This document shows, piece after piece, positions 1 to 7,933 of a stretch of 36,274 bases of DNA; the stretch's first letter is position 1; each line of letters begins with the position of its first letter. The notes beneath the pieces were generated by a model. It did no database searches. It was not told the DNA's origin and was given only the letters and a program-made list of their open reading frames with translations. The translations under genes and the position numbers were made by a program. Origin of the DNA: Deltaproteobacteria bacterium (GTDB lineage Bacteria; Desulfobacterota; Syntrophia; Syntrophales; UBA5619); assembly GCA_021372695.1 (NCBI GenBank), contig JAJFTY010000036.1, positions 1 to 36,274 on the forward strand, read 5' to 3'.

Positions 1-420
1 GAAAACGAAACATTCGATGAAACAGCACACCCCGATGCCGTAAGCCATCGGGTAGAAGGGAAGCATGATCGTCGGGGATGTTTCCCCCGAGATCCGATAT
101 TCATTGCCGATAATGAAGAGGGCGCATCCGATCAACACAAAAAGGAGGATGTTCATGATCGCCTTGTTCCGCGGCGAAAGTCTTTCCACCAACATATCCA
201 TGTAGACATGCTGCTTGTTCAGCGAAACCAGGGGAATGGAAAATCCGATGACCAGACCCAGGGCCAGGCTGATCACTTCATAAGTTCCTCTGAAGGGCAT
301 GCCGAACGCCCGCATGGTGACGTCCGTTACAGTCAACAGCATCATAAACGTCAGCGCTATGCCCGCGATGACGGCCAGCCACTTGCTTGTTTTCTGAAGA
401 GACGCGAACAGGGCATCCAT
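1..420 (-). CDS. TRAP transporter small permease (DctQ family), 3' end outside window
   Basis: This is the small membrane subunit of a tripartite ATP-independent periplasmic (TRAP) transporter, which couples the binding protein to the large permease for solute uptake across the inner membrane. The visible 140 codons are open to the left edge. They show a first hydrophobic helix (about residues 14-34), the DctQ-like stretch with an Arg-Ala-Phe-Gly turn, a second helix followed by a Val-Ser-Leu-Asn-Lys-Gln-His-Val segment typical of the family, and two further hydrophobic segments. I chose the ATG at 420 because a GGAGG lies 9 bases upstream; an in-frame ATG at 429 directly abuts that GGAGG and is less likely. 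The large permease DctM probably follows beyond the window. No matching DctP gene lies immediately upstream. The ferredoxin gene is 60 bases away on the same strand. The substrate is unknown. Confidence 0.85.
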   Translation of the reverse strand, partial: MDALFASLQKTSKWLAVIAGIALTFMMLLTVTDVTMRAFGMPFRGTYEVISLALGLVIGFSIPLVSLNKQHVYMDMLVERLSPRNKAIMNILLFVLIGCALFIIGNEYRISGETSPTIMLPFYPMAYGIGVCCFIECFVF

Positions 421-480
421 GGGCTTCATCCTCCAATACCCGAAGAAAGGCACAACCGTGCTTATGGCATGGGCAGCCGC

Positions 481-684
481 CTACGTCGGGGTTCCGGCGG
501 TCCCCGCATCCTCCTCCACAAAGCTGATCGCCTGGCAGGGGCAGTTGGCTTCGCAGGTGCCACATTCGATGCACACTGCCGGATCGATCTCGCACTTGGT
601 CTCCCCTTCCTTGATAGCTTGCACTTCACACCCGGAAACGCAAGCGCCGCAAAGCACACAATCATCGCTTACCATATACGGCAT
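481..684 (-). CDS. 2x[4Fe-4S] ferredoxin
   Basis: A 67-residue bacterial-type ferredoxin that should carry two [4Fe-4S] clusters and act as a soluble low-potential electron carrier in the cytoplasm. Two cysteine motifs of the form C-x2-C-x2-C-x3-C are visible, the first starting at residue 9 and the second around residue 38, the latter followed by Pro as usual. The length matches clostridial-type ferredoxins with a short acidic C-terminal tail. The start is supported by AAGGAG nine bases upstream. It lies between the nitroreductase/unknown-protein pair upstream and a TRAP small permease downstream, so it may serve one of the oxidoreductases of this catabolic region. Its specific partner cannot be deduced. 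Confidence 0.93.
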   Translation of the reverse strand: MPYMVSDDCVLCGACVSGCEVQAIKEGETKCEIDPAVCIECGTCEANCPCQAISFVEEDAGTAGTPT

Positions 685-796
685 ATCCTGACTCTCCTTC
701 AGGCCGGCAACAGCCCTTTCTTGTCCGACTATCTGTTCCGCCGATCATTCACGTCGCCGATCGGGCCGGGTTTCCCCGGTTCGGGGGATCCATAAA

Positions 797-833
797 CCGG
801 TCCGGCTCGAGCCGGACCGGGGCAAAACCCCGG
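797..833. repeat. 24-bp perfect palindrome overlapping a second GC-rich stem
   Basis: Positions 797-820 form a perfect 24-base palindrome. Positions 817-822 and 828-833 form a second 6-bp stem with a 5-base loop, sharing 817-820 with the palindrome, so the two structures are mutually exclusive. It lies in the 171-base gap between the unknown-protein gene (ending at 856) and the ferredoxin gene. In the direction of transcription (minus) the structure is followed by TTTA only, so it is at best a weak intrinsic terminator. It could also be an operator or a transcript-stabilising element. Confidence 0.5.
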
Positions 834-855
834 CCGTGCCCACCACGCCTCCTCA

Positions 856-1314
856 TCAAAAAGGCTTCTTATCGAACAGAACGATCAGAGCCTCGCAGGC
901 TCCATCCACCAGTTTGATCTCAGCCAACTCCGCGGGACGGTTCAACACCTCATCGACGGCCAGCACGATCATGTTGGCAGGCAGGCACGCGAAAGGCTTG
1001 GTTTCATGGGCGAGCATCCGCTCTTCAACCGGCCGGTGCGTACACCCTTCGATCCTGACCCTGAGGAGACGCCCGTCGATCGTCACGGACATTCCGTTGA
1101 TGATCCCGTTCTCCTGGAGAACGCTTTCGATCACCTTCACCATATCGGGTATTTCTTTGGATTGGATCTTCGGAAGGCATTTGGTCCTGAAGAAATCGCG
1201 CCCCAGGGTAGTCAACCGGAAGCGCGCTCCCTTGCCCCGTTCGTCCCAGAAAGCCTTCTCCAACTCGAAGATGATATCGTTTGCGTAGTCTCGTGAAATG
1301 GTTTCGCTGTTCAT
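856..1314 (-). CDS. Conserved-looking protein of unknown function, 152 aa
   Basis: I do not recognise this protein with confidence. It is soluble, with no signal peptide or membrane segment. The N-terminal half looks helical and charged. The C-terminal half has a Cys-Thr-His motif, a second Cys near an Ala-Cys-Leu-Pro segment and a third in a Gly-Ala-Cys-Glu segment, a spacing that faintly recalls small-molecule-binding V4R-type domains; that is only a resemblance. The start codon overlaps the last four bases of the upstream nitroreductase gene (1311-1314) and is preceded by AAGGAG at five bases, so the two are translationally coupled and probably work together. A hairpin region follows the stop. 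Confidence 0.75.
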   Translation of the reverse strand: MNSETISRDYANDIIFELEKAFWDERGKGARFRLTTLGRDFFRTKCLPKIQSKEIPDMVKVIESVLQENGIINGMSVTIDGRLLRVRIEGCTHRPVEERMLAHETKPFACLPANMIVLAVDEVLNRPAELAEIKLVDGACEALIVLFDKKPF

Positions 1315-1985
1315 ACTTTCTCCTTATAGTAAGGCTCTCCCCACTTTTCGGTAAAGACGAGTTGGTTGATGGGGAGGCGCGGACGTTGACGATGCGGCCG
1401 CGTCGGATGGCCGACGGAGATCAAGCTGATGGTCTTGAACCCCTCCGGGATGCCCAGCAGTTCCTTGGTCCTTTCCTCTTCGCGGACGTCGAAGCAGACC
1501 GCGATGACCCAGCAAGCACCAAGGCCCAGCGCCGTGATCATGAGCAGCATGTTCTCGATGGCGGCCGAAGTATCGAAGGGCGTATCCCAGACATCCTTCT
1601 TGCCGCAGACCATGATCGTGACCGGCGCATTCTCGGAAAACTGGGAGACCTGCCCCGAGGTCAGCTTTTCGAAAGCGGCCTTCTTCTTGGCCTCGTCCTG
1701 CAGGGTTGCGAATCTTGCCTGCATCTGCTGGGTCACGAACTCCGCCGTGAAGCGGCGTCCGCTCCCCCCCCCGGCCAGGGCTGCCAGCTTCTTGCGCGTC
1801 TGGGGATCCTTGACCACGATGAAGCGCCAGGGCTGCGCATTCTCTCCCGATGGCGCCTGCCGGCCGGCTTCCAGAATCATCGCCAGGTCCTCTTCGGAAA
1901 CGGGCTCATCGGTCCATTCCCGGATGCTGCGGCGATCCTGAATGACCTTCATGGTCGCATCGACCAAAGTGTAGGTTTCTGACAT
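1311..1985 (-). CDS. Nitroreductase-family flavoprotein
   Basis: A 224-residue member of the nitroreductase/FMN-dependent NAD(P)H oxidoreductase fold, normally a cytoplasmic homodimer with FMN at the interface. The family's N-terminal FMN-phosphate-binding Arg-Arg-Ser-Ile-Arg motif is at about residues 18-22, followed by the Ala-Pro-Ser-Gly-x-x-x-x-Gln-Pro-Trp segment (about 44-54). The C-terminal half has the Gly-Leu-Gly-Ala-Cys-Trp segment and a final Gly-His-Pro motif. AGGAGG lies seven bases before the ATG at 1985. The gene overlaps the unknown-protein gene by 4 bases. Family members reduce nitro groups, quinones, enones or flavins, and the real substrate here cannot be read from sequence. 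In an anaerobe with this context, an enone or ring-compound substrate is as likely as a nitro compound. Confidence 0.9.
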   Translation of the reverse strand: MSETYTLVDATMKVIQDRRSIREWTDEPVSEEDLAMILEAGRQAPSGENAQPWRFIVVKDPQTRKKLAALAGGGSGRRFTAEFVTQQMQARFATLQDEAKKKAAFEKLTSGQVSQFSENAPVTIMVCGKKDVWDTPFDTSAAIENMLLMITALGLGACWVIAVCFDVREEERTKELLGIPEGFKTISLISVGHPTRPHRQRPRLPINQLVFTEKWGEPYYKEKV

Positions 1986-2104
1986 CTTTCATCCTCCTTG
2001 TTGGGATCGTCCCCGATGTTTCACAGTACGGAACTCTATTTCATGGTTTATCGGTATCCTACCGGTAGTCACATGGCATTGTCAAGACGCTTTATCGATC
2101 GCCT

Positions 2105-3088
2105 TCAAGAAATCCGGATCAGGTCCTTGACCCGGTTCGGCGACGGGAAATCGGTAATAACCCTGGGCAGTTCTTCCAGGGGGTAGACATTCGTGATGAA
2201 GAGGTCCGTGCGGATCTTTCCATTCTTCAACAGGTCGATCGCCGTACGGAACTCGTCCAGATAGATCGAAGACCCCTTGATGACCAGCTCCTTGCGGGTG
2301 ATGAAGAAGGTCGGGAAGGTGATGTCCGCCTTCGGCAGACCCAGATGGACGATCGTGGCGCCCGGCGCACACCATTTGACGATATTCGCCATCGCACCCG
2401 GAGTTCCGCTGGTCTCGAAGACCACCGTAAAGCCCCCGGAAGCCGCCTCCAGGGATTCCGCCGAACTGAAAGTCTCGGCCCCCAGTTTCCTGGCGACCGC
2501 CAGGCGGGGTTCAGCGATATCGATGACCGTCACACGCGCGCCGGAAAGGACGGCCAACTGGATGAAGAACATGCCGATGGCGCCGGCCCCGTAGATGAGA
2601 ACCTTGTCTTTCGGCGTGGGCGGGCATTTGGCGATCCCGTGCACGGCCACGGCCAGCGGTTCGGTCAGGGCCGCGTCCGAATCGGAGAGCCCCTCAGGCA
2701 GACTCCAGACATACTTGCGGGGCACCACGACATATTCGGCGAAGGCGCCGTTCACGTCCAGACCCAACCGGACCTTGTTGGGGCAGACGTTTTCCATCCC
2801 GCTCTTGCAGATCTCGCAGGTTCCGCAGGCAAAGTTGGGCTGGATCGCCACCCGCTCCCCGATGCGGACCCCTTCCGCCTCCGGACCGAGGGCGGCGATC
2901 TCCCCGATGGCCTCGTGGCCCGGGATGACGGGCATGATCCCTCCCAGGTATCCCAGGTATTTCGAATAATCCGATCCGCAGATGCCCACCTGCCGAACCC
3001 GCACCAGCACCTCTTTCTTCCCCGGGACGGGCTTCGGCATCTCCCTGATCTCCATATGCTTCTGTTCCGTGAGTACGACTGCTTTCAT
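2105..3088 (-). CDS. Zinc-dependent alcohol dehydrogenase (MDR family)
   Basis: A medium-chain, zinc-dependent NAD(P)-linked dehydrogenase of the threonine/sorbitol dehydrogenase type, 327 residues from the chosen start. Catalytic zinc ligands are visible as Cys37 (Gly-Ile-Cys-Gly-Ser-Asp) and His58-Glu59 (Gly-His-Glu). The structural zinc site is Cys88, Cys91, Cys94 and Cys102. The Rossmann Gly-Ala-Gly-Ala-Ile-Gly motif follows near residue 168. I use ATG 3088 rather than the upstream ATG at 3169 because homology starts there (Met-Lys-Ala-Val-Val) and a GGGAG ribosome site precedes it. It stands between enoyl-CoA hydratase and nitroreductase genes, consistent with oxidising a hydroxyl on a catabolic intermediate. 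The substrate is not identifiable. Confidence 0.93.
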   Translation of the reverse strand: MKAVVLTEQKHMEIREMPKPVPGKKEVLVRVRQVGICGSDYSKYLGYLGGIMPVIPGHEAIGEIAALGPEAEGVRIGERVAIQPNFACGTCEICKSGMENVCPNKVRLGLDVNGAFAEYVVVPRKYVWSLPEGLSDSDAALTEPLAVAVHGIAKCPPTPKDKVLIYGAGAIGMFFIQLAVLSGARVTVIDIAEPRLAVARKLGAETFSSAESLEAASGGFTVVFETSGTPGAMANIVKWCAPGATIVHLGLPKADITFPTFFITRKELVIKGSSIYLDEFRTAIDLLKNGKIRTDLFITNVYPLEELPRVITDFPSPNRVKDLIRIS

Positions 3089-3217
3089 AGGTTCTCCCTT
3101 CTGCATTGATCTCTTCGCCCGCCTGCCACCCCGCGAGGCTCGGGCAGGGCGGCCTGTATTGCTTTGCACTCCACCGATGCGTGGGGCATCCCGTTGTATG
3201 CTCTTCGAGGACCCCGA

Positions 3218-4018
3218 CTACTTGCCCTGCCAGCGCGGAGCACGTTTCTCGGAAAAGGCCAAAGGCCCCTCCTTGGCGTCGGCACTCAACAGCATGCGCA
3301 TCGCCGCCGGGTGGTAGTCCAGGATGCTCCGCTCCAGAGAAGAGGAGAGGCTGGCGAGCGCCATCGCCTTCGAAGCCTCGATGGCAAGCGGCGCGGAGAG
3401 AACGATCTCCCGGGCCAACTCACGCGCCTTGGCCAGAACCTGATCGGCAGGAACCACCTCGTTGATCAGGCCCATCTCCAGGGCCTGGCGGGCGGTGATC
3501 CTCTGGGCTGTCAGCAGGAGGCGCATGGCCTGTTTGAACGGGATCTGCCGGACCATTCTGGAGATGCCGCCCCCGCCGACGGCGGCCAGCCCGACCCGCG
3601 GCTCCGGCAGGCTGAAGACCGAATGCTCCGCCGCCACCGCCAGATCGCAGGCCAGCACAACCTCCAGCCCTCCGCCGATCGCCGCGCCATTGACGGCCGC
3701 GATCACCGGTTTGTAGAGATCGAAGCGGGTGCAGAGGCCGGCGAATCCGGTGGGTGGCGTTTCCGCAGCCTGCTCGAGCGGTTTTCCCACTCTGGCTTTC
3801 GATTTCAGGTCGCTGCCCACGCAAAAACCCCGATCGCCCGCCGCCGTCAGGATGGCCACGCGCAATGACCGGTCCCCGGCGAATTCGTCGAATATCCCGG
3901 AGAGTTCGAAATGGGCATCCCGATGAAGCGCGTTGAGGACTTCAGGCCGGTTGATGGTGATGGTCACGATCTGATCGGCAATTTCGACGCTGCTGTATTT
4001 CAAATCCGATTCTTTCAC
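3218..4018 (-). CDS. Enoyl-CoA hydratase/isomerase (crotonase family)
   Basis: A 266-residue crotonase-fold protein, probably adding water to, or isomerising, an unsaturated acyl-CoA. The oxyanion-hole segment Gly-Phe-Cys-Val-Gly-Ser-Asp-Leu is at about 64-71 and the Gly-Gly-Gly-Leu-Glu segment at 115-119. Both usual catalytic glutamates appear to be present, Glu119 and Glu139, so a true hydratase is possible. Translation starts at a GTG codon (4016-4018) with AAGGA nine bases upstream; there is no better ATG near the start of homology. Members of this family are used in beta-oxidation and in ring-cleavage pathways of aromatic or alicyclic acids. Its neighbours (SDR, ketopantoate-reductase-like protein, alcohol dehydrogenase) fit a beta-oxidation-like module. 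Confidence 0.92.
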   Translation of the reverse strand: MKESDLKYSSVEIADQIVTITINRPEVLNALHRDAHFELSGIFDEFAGDRSLRVAILTAAGDRGFCVGSDLKSKARVGKPLEQAAETPPTGFAGLCTRFDLYKPVIAAVNGAAIGGGLEVVLACDLAVAAEHSVFSLPEPRVGLAAVGGGGISRMVRQIPFKQAMRLLLTAQRITARQALEMGLINEVVPADQVLAKARELAREIVLSAPLAIEASKAMALASLSSSLERSILDYHPAAMRMLLSADAKEGPLAFSEKRAPRWQGK

Positions 4019-4129
4019 TTGACGGGTTCCTTTCCCATTCCCGTGTTTCCGATCCTTCGCTCCTGCATTGAACGGCCACCGCTTTGACTCCCGAGGCGAG
4101 CTGCGGGATTCGCGTCCGATCTCTTCCCT

Positions 4130-4918
4130 TCAGATGCAGCGGATGGTACCGCCATCGATCTCGATCAGCGCTCCGTTGAGGTACGAGGCCCGCTCCGAAG
4201 CCAGGAAGACGGCCAGAGCGGCGACCTCCCGGGGTTCGCAGGGCCTGCCCAGGGGATTGTCCCGCATCCGGATCTTTTCAACCTCGGGAAGCGTCTTGCC
4301 CCATTCTTCGGCAAACCGCACATTCAGCGCATTCCAGCGGTCGGTGCGCACCGGCCCGGGATTGATGCCGTTCACCAGGATCCTGTGCGGAGCGCCCTCC
4401 ACCGCGAGCGCCTTGGTGATGTTCATGAGAGCCGCGTTGTCGCCGCCGCCGGCAATGTAGGAAGGGTCGGGCTGACGGCCGGCACTGCCGATGATGTTCA
4501 CGATCCGACCGCCGCCGGCGGACTTCATGAACGGAAAGACCTCGCGCATCATCCGGATGTAACCGAAGAGTTTGAGATCCCAATCTTCCTGCCACTCCGC
4601 GTCCGGTTTGGAAAGCAGCGAGCCGCCGCGGACGGCGCCGGCGCAGTTGATCAGGATGTCTACCCTGCCGAAGCGCGCCAGGGTCTCCCGGACGAAGGCC
4701 TGGACGCCGTCCAGGGTGCTGAGATCGGCCACCACAGCCAGGAGCTCCGCATTCGTCCGCTGCCGGATCTCTTCCGCGGTCTCCGCGAGTTGCCCGCCCG
4801 TCCGCGCGCAGATCGCAAGCCTCGCCCTCTCGGCGGCCAGCTCTTCCGCGATCGCCCGGCCGATTCCCCGGCTGGCGCCTGTCACAAGAGCGACCTTTCC
4901 CGCTATTCCAAAGTCCAT
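4130..4918 (-). CDS. Short-chain dehydrogenase/reductase-like protein lacking the YxxxK pair
   Basis: A 262-residue SDR fold. The NAD(P)-binding Thr-Gly-Ala-Ser-Arg-Gly-Ile-Gly is at 13-20, Asp65 is in the adenine-binding position, Asn91 is in the Asn-Cys-Ala-Gly motif and Ser145 is in the position of the catalytic serine. Where classical SDRs have Tyr-x-x-x-Lys (about 157-161) this protein has Gly-Gly-Gly-Asp-Asn, so the catalytic tyrosine and lysine are both absent; Tyr154 is out of register. SDR subgroups with a similar loss are known. It may be a non-canonical oxidoreductase, hydratase or binding protein. The start codon overlaps by one base with the stop codon of the upstream ketopantoate-reductase-like gene (TGATG), so the two are coupled. 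Confidence 0.9.
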   Translation of the reverse strand: MDFGIAGKVALVTGASRGIGRAIAEELAAERARLAICARTGGQLAETAEEIRQRTNAELLAVVADLSTLDGVQAFVRETLARFGRVDILINCAGAVRGGSLLSKPDAEWQEDWDLKLFGYIRMMREVFPFMKSAGGGRIVNIIGSAGRQPDPSYIAGGGDNAALMNITKALAVEGAPHRILVNGINPGPVRTDRWNALNVRFAEEWGKTLPEVEKIRMRDNPLGRPCEPREVAALAVFLASERASYLNGALIEIDGGTIRCI

Positions 4919-5853
4919 CAGCGTGATCCTTTCCCGAGGCCGAACTCTATTCCCTTGATCAACGCGGTCAGCGTCCTGTTCACCGGGGTCGGAACGCCCA
5001 GTTTCTCCCCCAGCCGGACCACCGCGCCGTTGATGAAATCGATCTCGGTCTTCATACCCCTCTCAACATCCTGCCGCATCGAGGTCTTGAAGCCGAAGGG
5101 CAGACCCTCCATGGCCTTGATCCAGGGCTCCTGGGGATCACAGGAGAGAGGAACGCCATCGGCCCTTGCCAACGCGATCGCCTCGGCCACCGCTGCGGCG
5201 CCGCAATCCGCGACTTCTTTCACCTGCTTCAGCCTGCCATAGGGCAGCCCGGTGATGGCGCATATTGCGCCCGTGGCCACGTTGACCAGAAGCTTGCTCC
5301 AGATCACGGTGCGGATTTCGCCGCTGACCCGGGTCTCCATCCCCGCCCGGCTGAGCAGCTCGGCAATCCGGGTCACCCGCTCCGAAACGCCTCCGTCAAG
5401 TTCACCGACGACGGTGACCTTTCCCTTCACCCCGATGACGACCCGACCCGGCCCGGCGAGATTGCCACCCGCATAGGTCCTCCCCCCGAGAACGCGTTCC
5501 CTGCCCAGACGTTCGATCAGGATCTCCTCGTTTCCCAAGCCGTTCTGAAGCGACAGGGCGAGTGTCCGGTCGCCGATCAACGGTCCTGAGCATTCGATGG
5601 CCTCCGCGGTGGAGCGCGATTTCACCAGAACGATGAGCAGATCGACGGCGCCCACCTCGCTGGCATCGGTCGCCACCCGGACCCTCACGATCCGCTCCGC
5701 ACCGTTCTCGATGAGCGTCAGCCCCTTTTGGCGCATCGCCTCGACGTGTTCCGAGGGCCTCCTTCCCATCAGCCAGACCTCAAGACCTCCCTCGGTTAAT
5801 ACCCCGCCGATGGCGCATCCCAGCGACCCGGCCCCCAGAATGCAGATCTTCAT
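4918..5853 (-). CDS. Ketopantoate reductase (PanE/ApbA)-family dehydrogenase
   Basis: A 311-residue NAD(P)-dependent 2-keto/hydroxy acid dehydrogenase of the ketopantoate reductase family. The N-terminal Gly-Ala-Gly-Ser-Leu-Gly nucleotide-binding motif is at 7-12. The central helix carries the conserved Trp-Ser-Lys-Leu-x-x-Asn segment (catalytic Lys). The C-terminal domain has the family's Ser-Met-x-Gln-Asp-x-x-x-Gly-x-x-Thr-Glu-Ile-Asp-x-x-Asn-Gly block and Val-Pro-Thr-Pro-x-Asn. The length is normal. The context (transporter, SDR and hydratase genes) argues for a catabolic paralogue that acts on a branched 2-keto or 2-hydroxy acid rather than for pantothenate synthesis; that is inference. 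It sits 33 bases after the tctA gene and overlaps the downstream SDR by one base. Confidence 0.88.
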   Translation of the reverse strand: MKICILGAGSLGCAIGGVLTEGGLEVWLMGRRPSEHVEAMRQKGLTLIENGAERIVRVRVATDASEVGAVDLLIVLVKSRSTAEAIECSGPLIGDRTLALSLQNGLGNEEILIERLGRERVLGGRTYAGGNLAGPGRVVIGVKGKVTVVGELDGGVSERVTRIAELLSRAGMETRVSGEIRTVIWSKLLVNVATGAICAITGLPYGRLKQVKEVADCGAAAVAEAIALARADGVPLSCDPQEPWIKAMEGLPFGFKTSMRQDVERGMKTEIDFINGAVVRLGEKLGVPTPVNRTLTALIKGIEFGLGKGSR

Positions 5854-5886
5854 CGGAGTCCCTTTTCCGCGATTTCCATCGTGCCG

Positions 5887-7389
5887 TTACTTCCGTTTAA
5901 GGTATGCTGCCTTGATCCTTTCCCACCATTTGTACTGGCTGCCGAGCATGACGACGGTGATGGCGATCAGCACCACCGACAGGGGGTGGGTGAAGAATCC
6001 GGCTATGGCCACCGGCACGCTGTCGAGGGAATCCTGCATCGTCCGCCGGAATCCATCCTCCATGATCGGCCCGAGGATGACGCCCAGGATCACCGGCCCC
6101 ATCTGGAAGCCGTACATCTTGAGAACATACCCGAAGGCTCCGAACCCCAGCATCCAATAGACATCGCTAAGGCTGTTCTGGATGGCGTAGGTGCCGACCG
6201 TGGAGATGATGATGATGATCGGCAGGAGGAGCCCCTTGCGGACTTCCACACATTTGGCAAAAATCCTGATCCCCGTGAGTCCCAGCGGCAGCAGGGCGGT
6301 GTTGGCCAGCGTCAGGGCGCCGACCCAGAACCAGAAGAGGTGCGGCGTGTCGATCATCAGCATCGGGCCGGGTTTGAGGCCATGGATGTAAAGGGCGCCG
6401 ATGAGGATGGCGGTCACGGCGTCGCCCGGGATCCCGAGGGTGATCATCGGGATGTTGTCCCCGCCGATGCAGGCGTTGTTCGCCGTCTCGGGGGCGATGA
6501 CACCCTCGTAAGCCCCCTGGCCGAAGGGCCGGGTCGGATTCTTGATGCTCCGGCGGGCGCTCCCGTAAGACATGAGCGCCGCGATGTCGCCGCCGGCGCC
6601 GGGCAGGGCGCCGATCCCGATCCCGATCAGGGCCGATTTGATGATCAGAGGGGTGTGCTTCCAGAGCAGCGACCAGGAGGGGATGATGTTCTTGACGTTC
6701 TGCTTCATCGGCTGGATATGGATGTCGTGGATCTGGACGAGCGCCTCCGAGACGCCGAAGAGGCCGATCATGATTGCCACGAAGTGGATCCCGCTCATGA
6801 GACCGATGCTTCCGAAGGTGTACCGCCCCTGGCCGGTGAAGGTATCCATCCCGATCATGCTGAGCCAGACGCCCAAGGCGCCGGCAAAGATCCCCTTGGC
6901 CAGGGAGTCGCTTGCCAGGCTGCCGACGAGGAGGAGCCCCATGATGGCGAGCAGGAAATAGTCCCGCGGGGCGAAGAGCAGCGCGTATTCGGAGATAATC
7001 GGCGCGCAGGTCGCCAGAGCGAGGATGCCGATAAACCCCCCGATGACGGAGGCGGTCGTCGACAGGCCGATCGCGGTCCCCGCCTCACCGAGCTTGGCGA
7101 GCGGATAGCCGTCGAAAGCCGTGGCCACGGCGGCGGGCGCCCCCGGAATGTTCAGCAGGATCGCCGACCGGGAGCCGCCGTAGACGCCCCCGACGTAGAT
7201 GCCCGCCATCAGACAGAGGGCATCGTTGAGCTCCCAGGCAAAGGTGAAAGAGATGAGGACTGAAACGGCCATCGTGACCGACAGGCCGGGGATGGCGCCG
7301 ATGTAGATCCCGCAGAAGGTCCCGACGATGATCAGGGAGACCATCTTGATGCTCAAAAACGGTATCAGGAAATAACCCAGTTGTTCCAT
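5887..7389 (-). CDS. tctA: Tripartite tricarboxylate transporter large permease TctA
   Basis: The 500-residue polytopic large permease of a TctABC transporter, moving a carboxylate across the inner membrane by ion symport. It has about 11-12 hydrophobic segments and the two Gly-rich signature loops of the family, Gly-Ala-Ile-Pro-Gly-Leu near residue 31 and Gly-Ala-Leu-Pro-Gly-Ala-Gly-Gly-Asp near 260-268. The length equals the family norm. GAGGAG is placed five bases before ATG 7389, and tctB ends nine bases upstream. It is third in the tctC-tctB-tctA order. Known family substrates include citrate and other di- or tricarboxylates and some aromatic acids; the neighbouring CoA-ester enzymes suggest an organic acid, but which one is not visible. 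Confidence 0.95.
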   Translation of the reverse strand: MEQLGYFLIPFLSIKMVSLIIVGTFCGIYIGAIPGLSVTMAVSVLISFTFAWELNDALCLMAGIYVGGVYGGSRSAILLNIPGAPAAVATAFDGYPLAKLGEAGTAIGLSTTASVIGGFIGILALATCAPIISEYALLFAPRDYFLLAIMGLLLVGSLASDSLAKGIFAGALGVWLSMIGMDTFTGQGRYTFGSIGLMSGIHFVAIMIGLFGVSEALVQIHDIHIQPMKQNVKNIIPSWSLLWKHTPLIIKSALIGIGIGALPGAGGDIAALMSYGSARRSIKNPTRPFGQGAYEGVIAPETANNACIGGDNIPMITLGIPGDAVTAILIGALYIHGLKPGPMLMIDTPHLFWFWVGALTLANTALLPLGLTGIRIFAKCVEVRKGLLLPIIIIISTVGTYAIQNSLSDVYWMLGFGAFGYVLKMYGFQMGPVILGVILGPIMEDGFRRTMQDSLDSVPVAIAGFFTHPLSVVLIAITVVMLGSQYKWWERIKAAYLKRK

Positions 7390-7398
7390 AATTTCTCC

Positions 7399-7860
7399 TC
7401 ACCACAGGACGATTCTGAAGGCATATTGAAACAGGAGCCAGACCACGGCGAGCATGATGACGGCCGTGATCAAGGCCCTGACGAGTCTCGCGCCTTTCAG
7501 CAGCAGAAAGGAACCGACGAGGAACAGGTAGGAGCTCAGCCAGAAATGGAGCGGGTAGAGCAACAGGATGTAAAGGACCAGGACTCCGATATAGACGACC
7601 ACCAGCGTGGGGAAGGCGAAGGGCTTGGCCTGGGAGAGTTCCTCCTTCCACTGCCAGGAGGCGAAGACCTTCCTCTCCTTCCAGAGGATGCGGATGATCG
7701 ACAGAAACATCACCGCCCCGATGAAGAGCGGGAACGCCCCCATCGATGAGAAGCTATCATGGGGCATGAACCATGCCACGATAAAGACGAAAAGACTCAA
7801 AGCCAACAGGAACCACATGAGGAAGCGTTCCCCTGGCCTGCGTTCGGTATTTTCTTCCAT
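7399..7860 (-). CDS. tctB: Tripartite tricarboxylate transporter small permease TctB
   Basis: The small membrane subunit, about 153 residues with four hydrophobic segments (roughly residues 14-32, 40-58, 86-108 and 115-150), as expected for TctB. I start at ATG 7860, with AAGGAG ten bases upstream. The longer open frame to 7986 runs back into the hairpin region and the end of tctC, and its added residues are Arg-rich and unlike a membrane protein. The last residues, Phe-Arg-Ile-Val-Leu-Trp, precede tctA by nine bases. It acts with TctA and the periplasmic TctC. Confidence 0.93.
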   Translation of the reverse strand: MEENTERRPGERFLMWFLLALSLFVFIVAWFMPHDSFSSMGAFPLFIGAVMFLSIIRILWKERKVFASWQWKEELSQAKPFAFPTLVVVYIGVLVLYILLLYPLHFWLSSYLFLVGSFLLLKGARLVRALITAVIMLAVVWLLFQYAFRIVLW

Positions 7861-7885
7861 GGGTTGAAGTCTCCTTGAGTTGTTT

Positions 7886-7913
7886 CTCCGGCCGGGCCTG
7901 AGCCCGGCCGGAG
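7886..7913. promoter_or_regulatory. Intercistronic hairpin between tctC and tctB
   Basis: A perfect 12-bp inverted repeat (7886-7897 and 7902-7913) with a CTGA loop sits in the 73-base gap just after the tctC stop. No U-run follows in the direction of transcription, so this is not a standard terminator. Hairpins after binding-protein genes are known to protect the upstream message and give more binding protein than permease; that role is inferred here. Confidence 0.65.
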
Positions 7914-7933
7914 CATGCGCTGCGACCTTGCGA

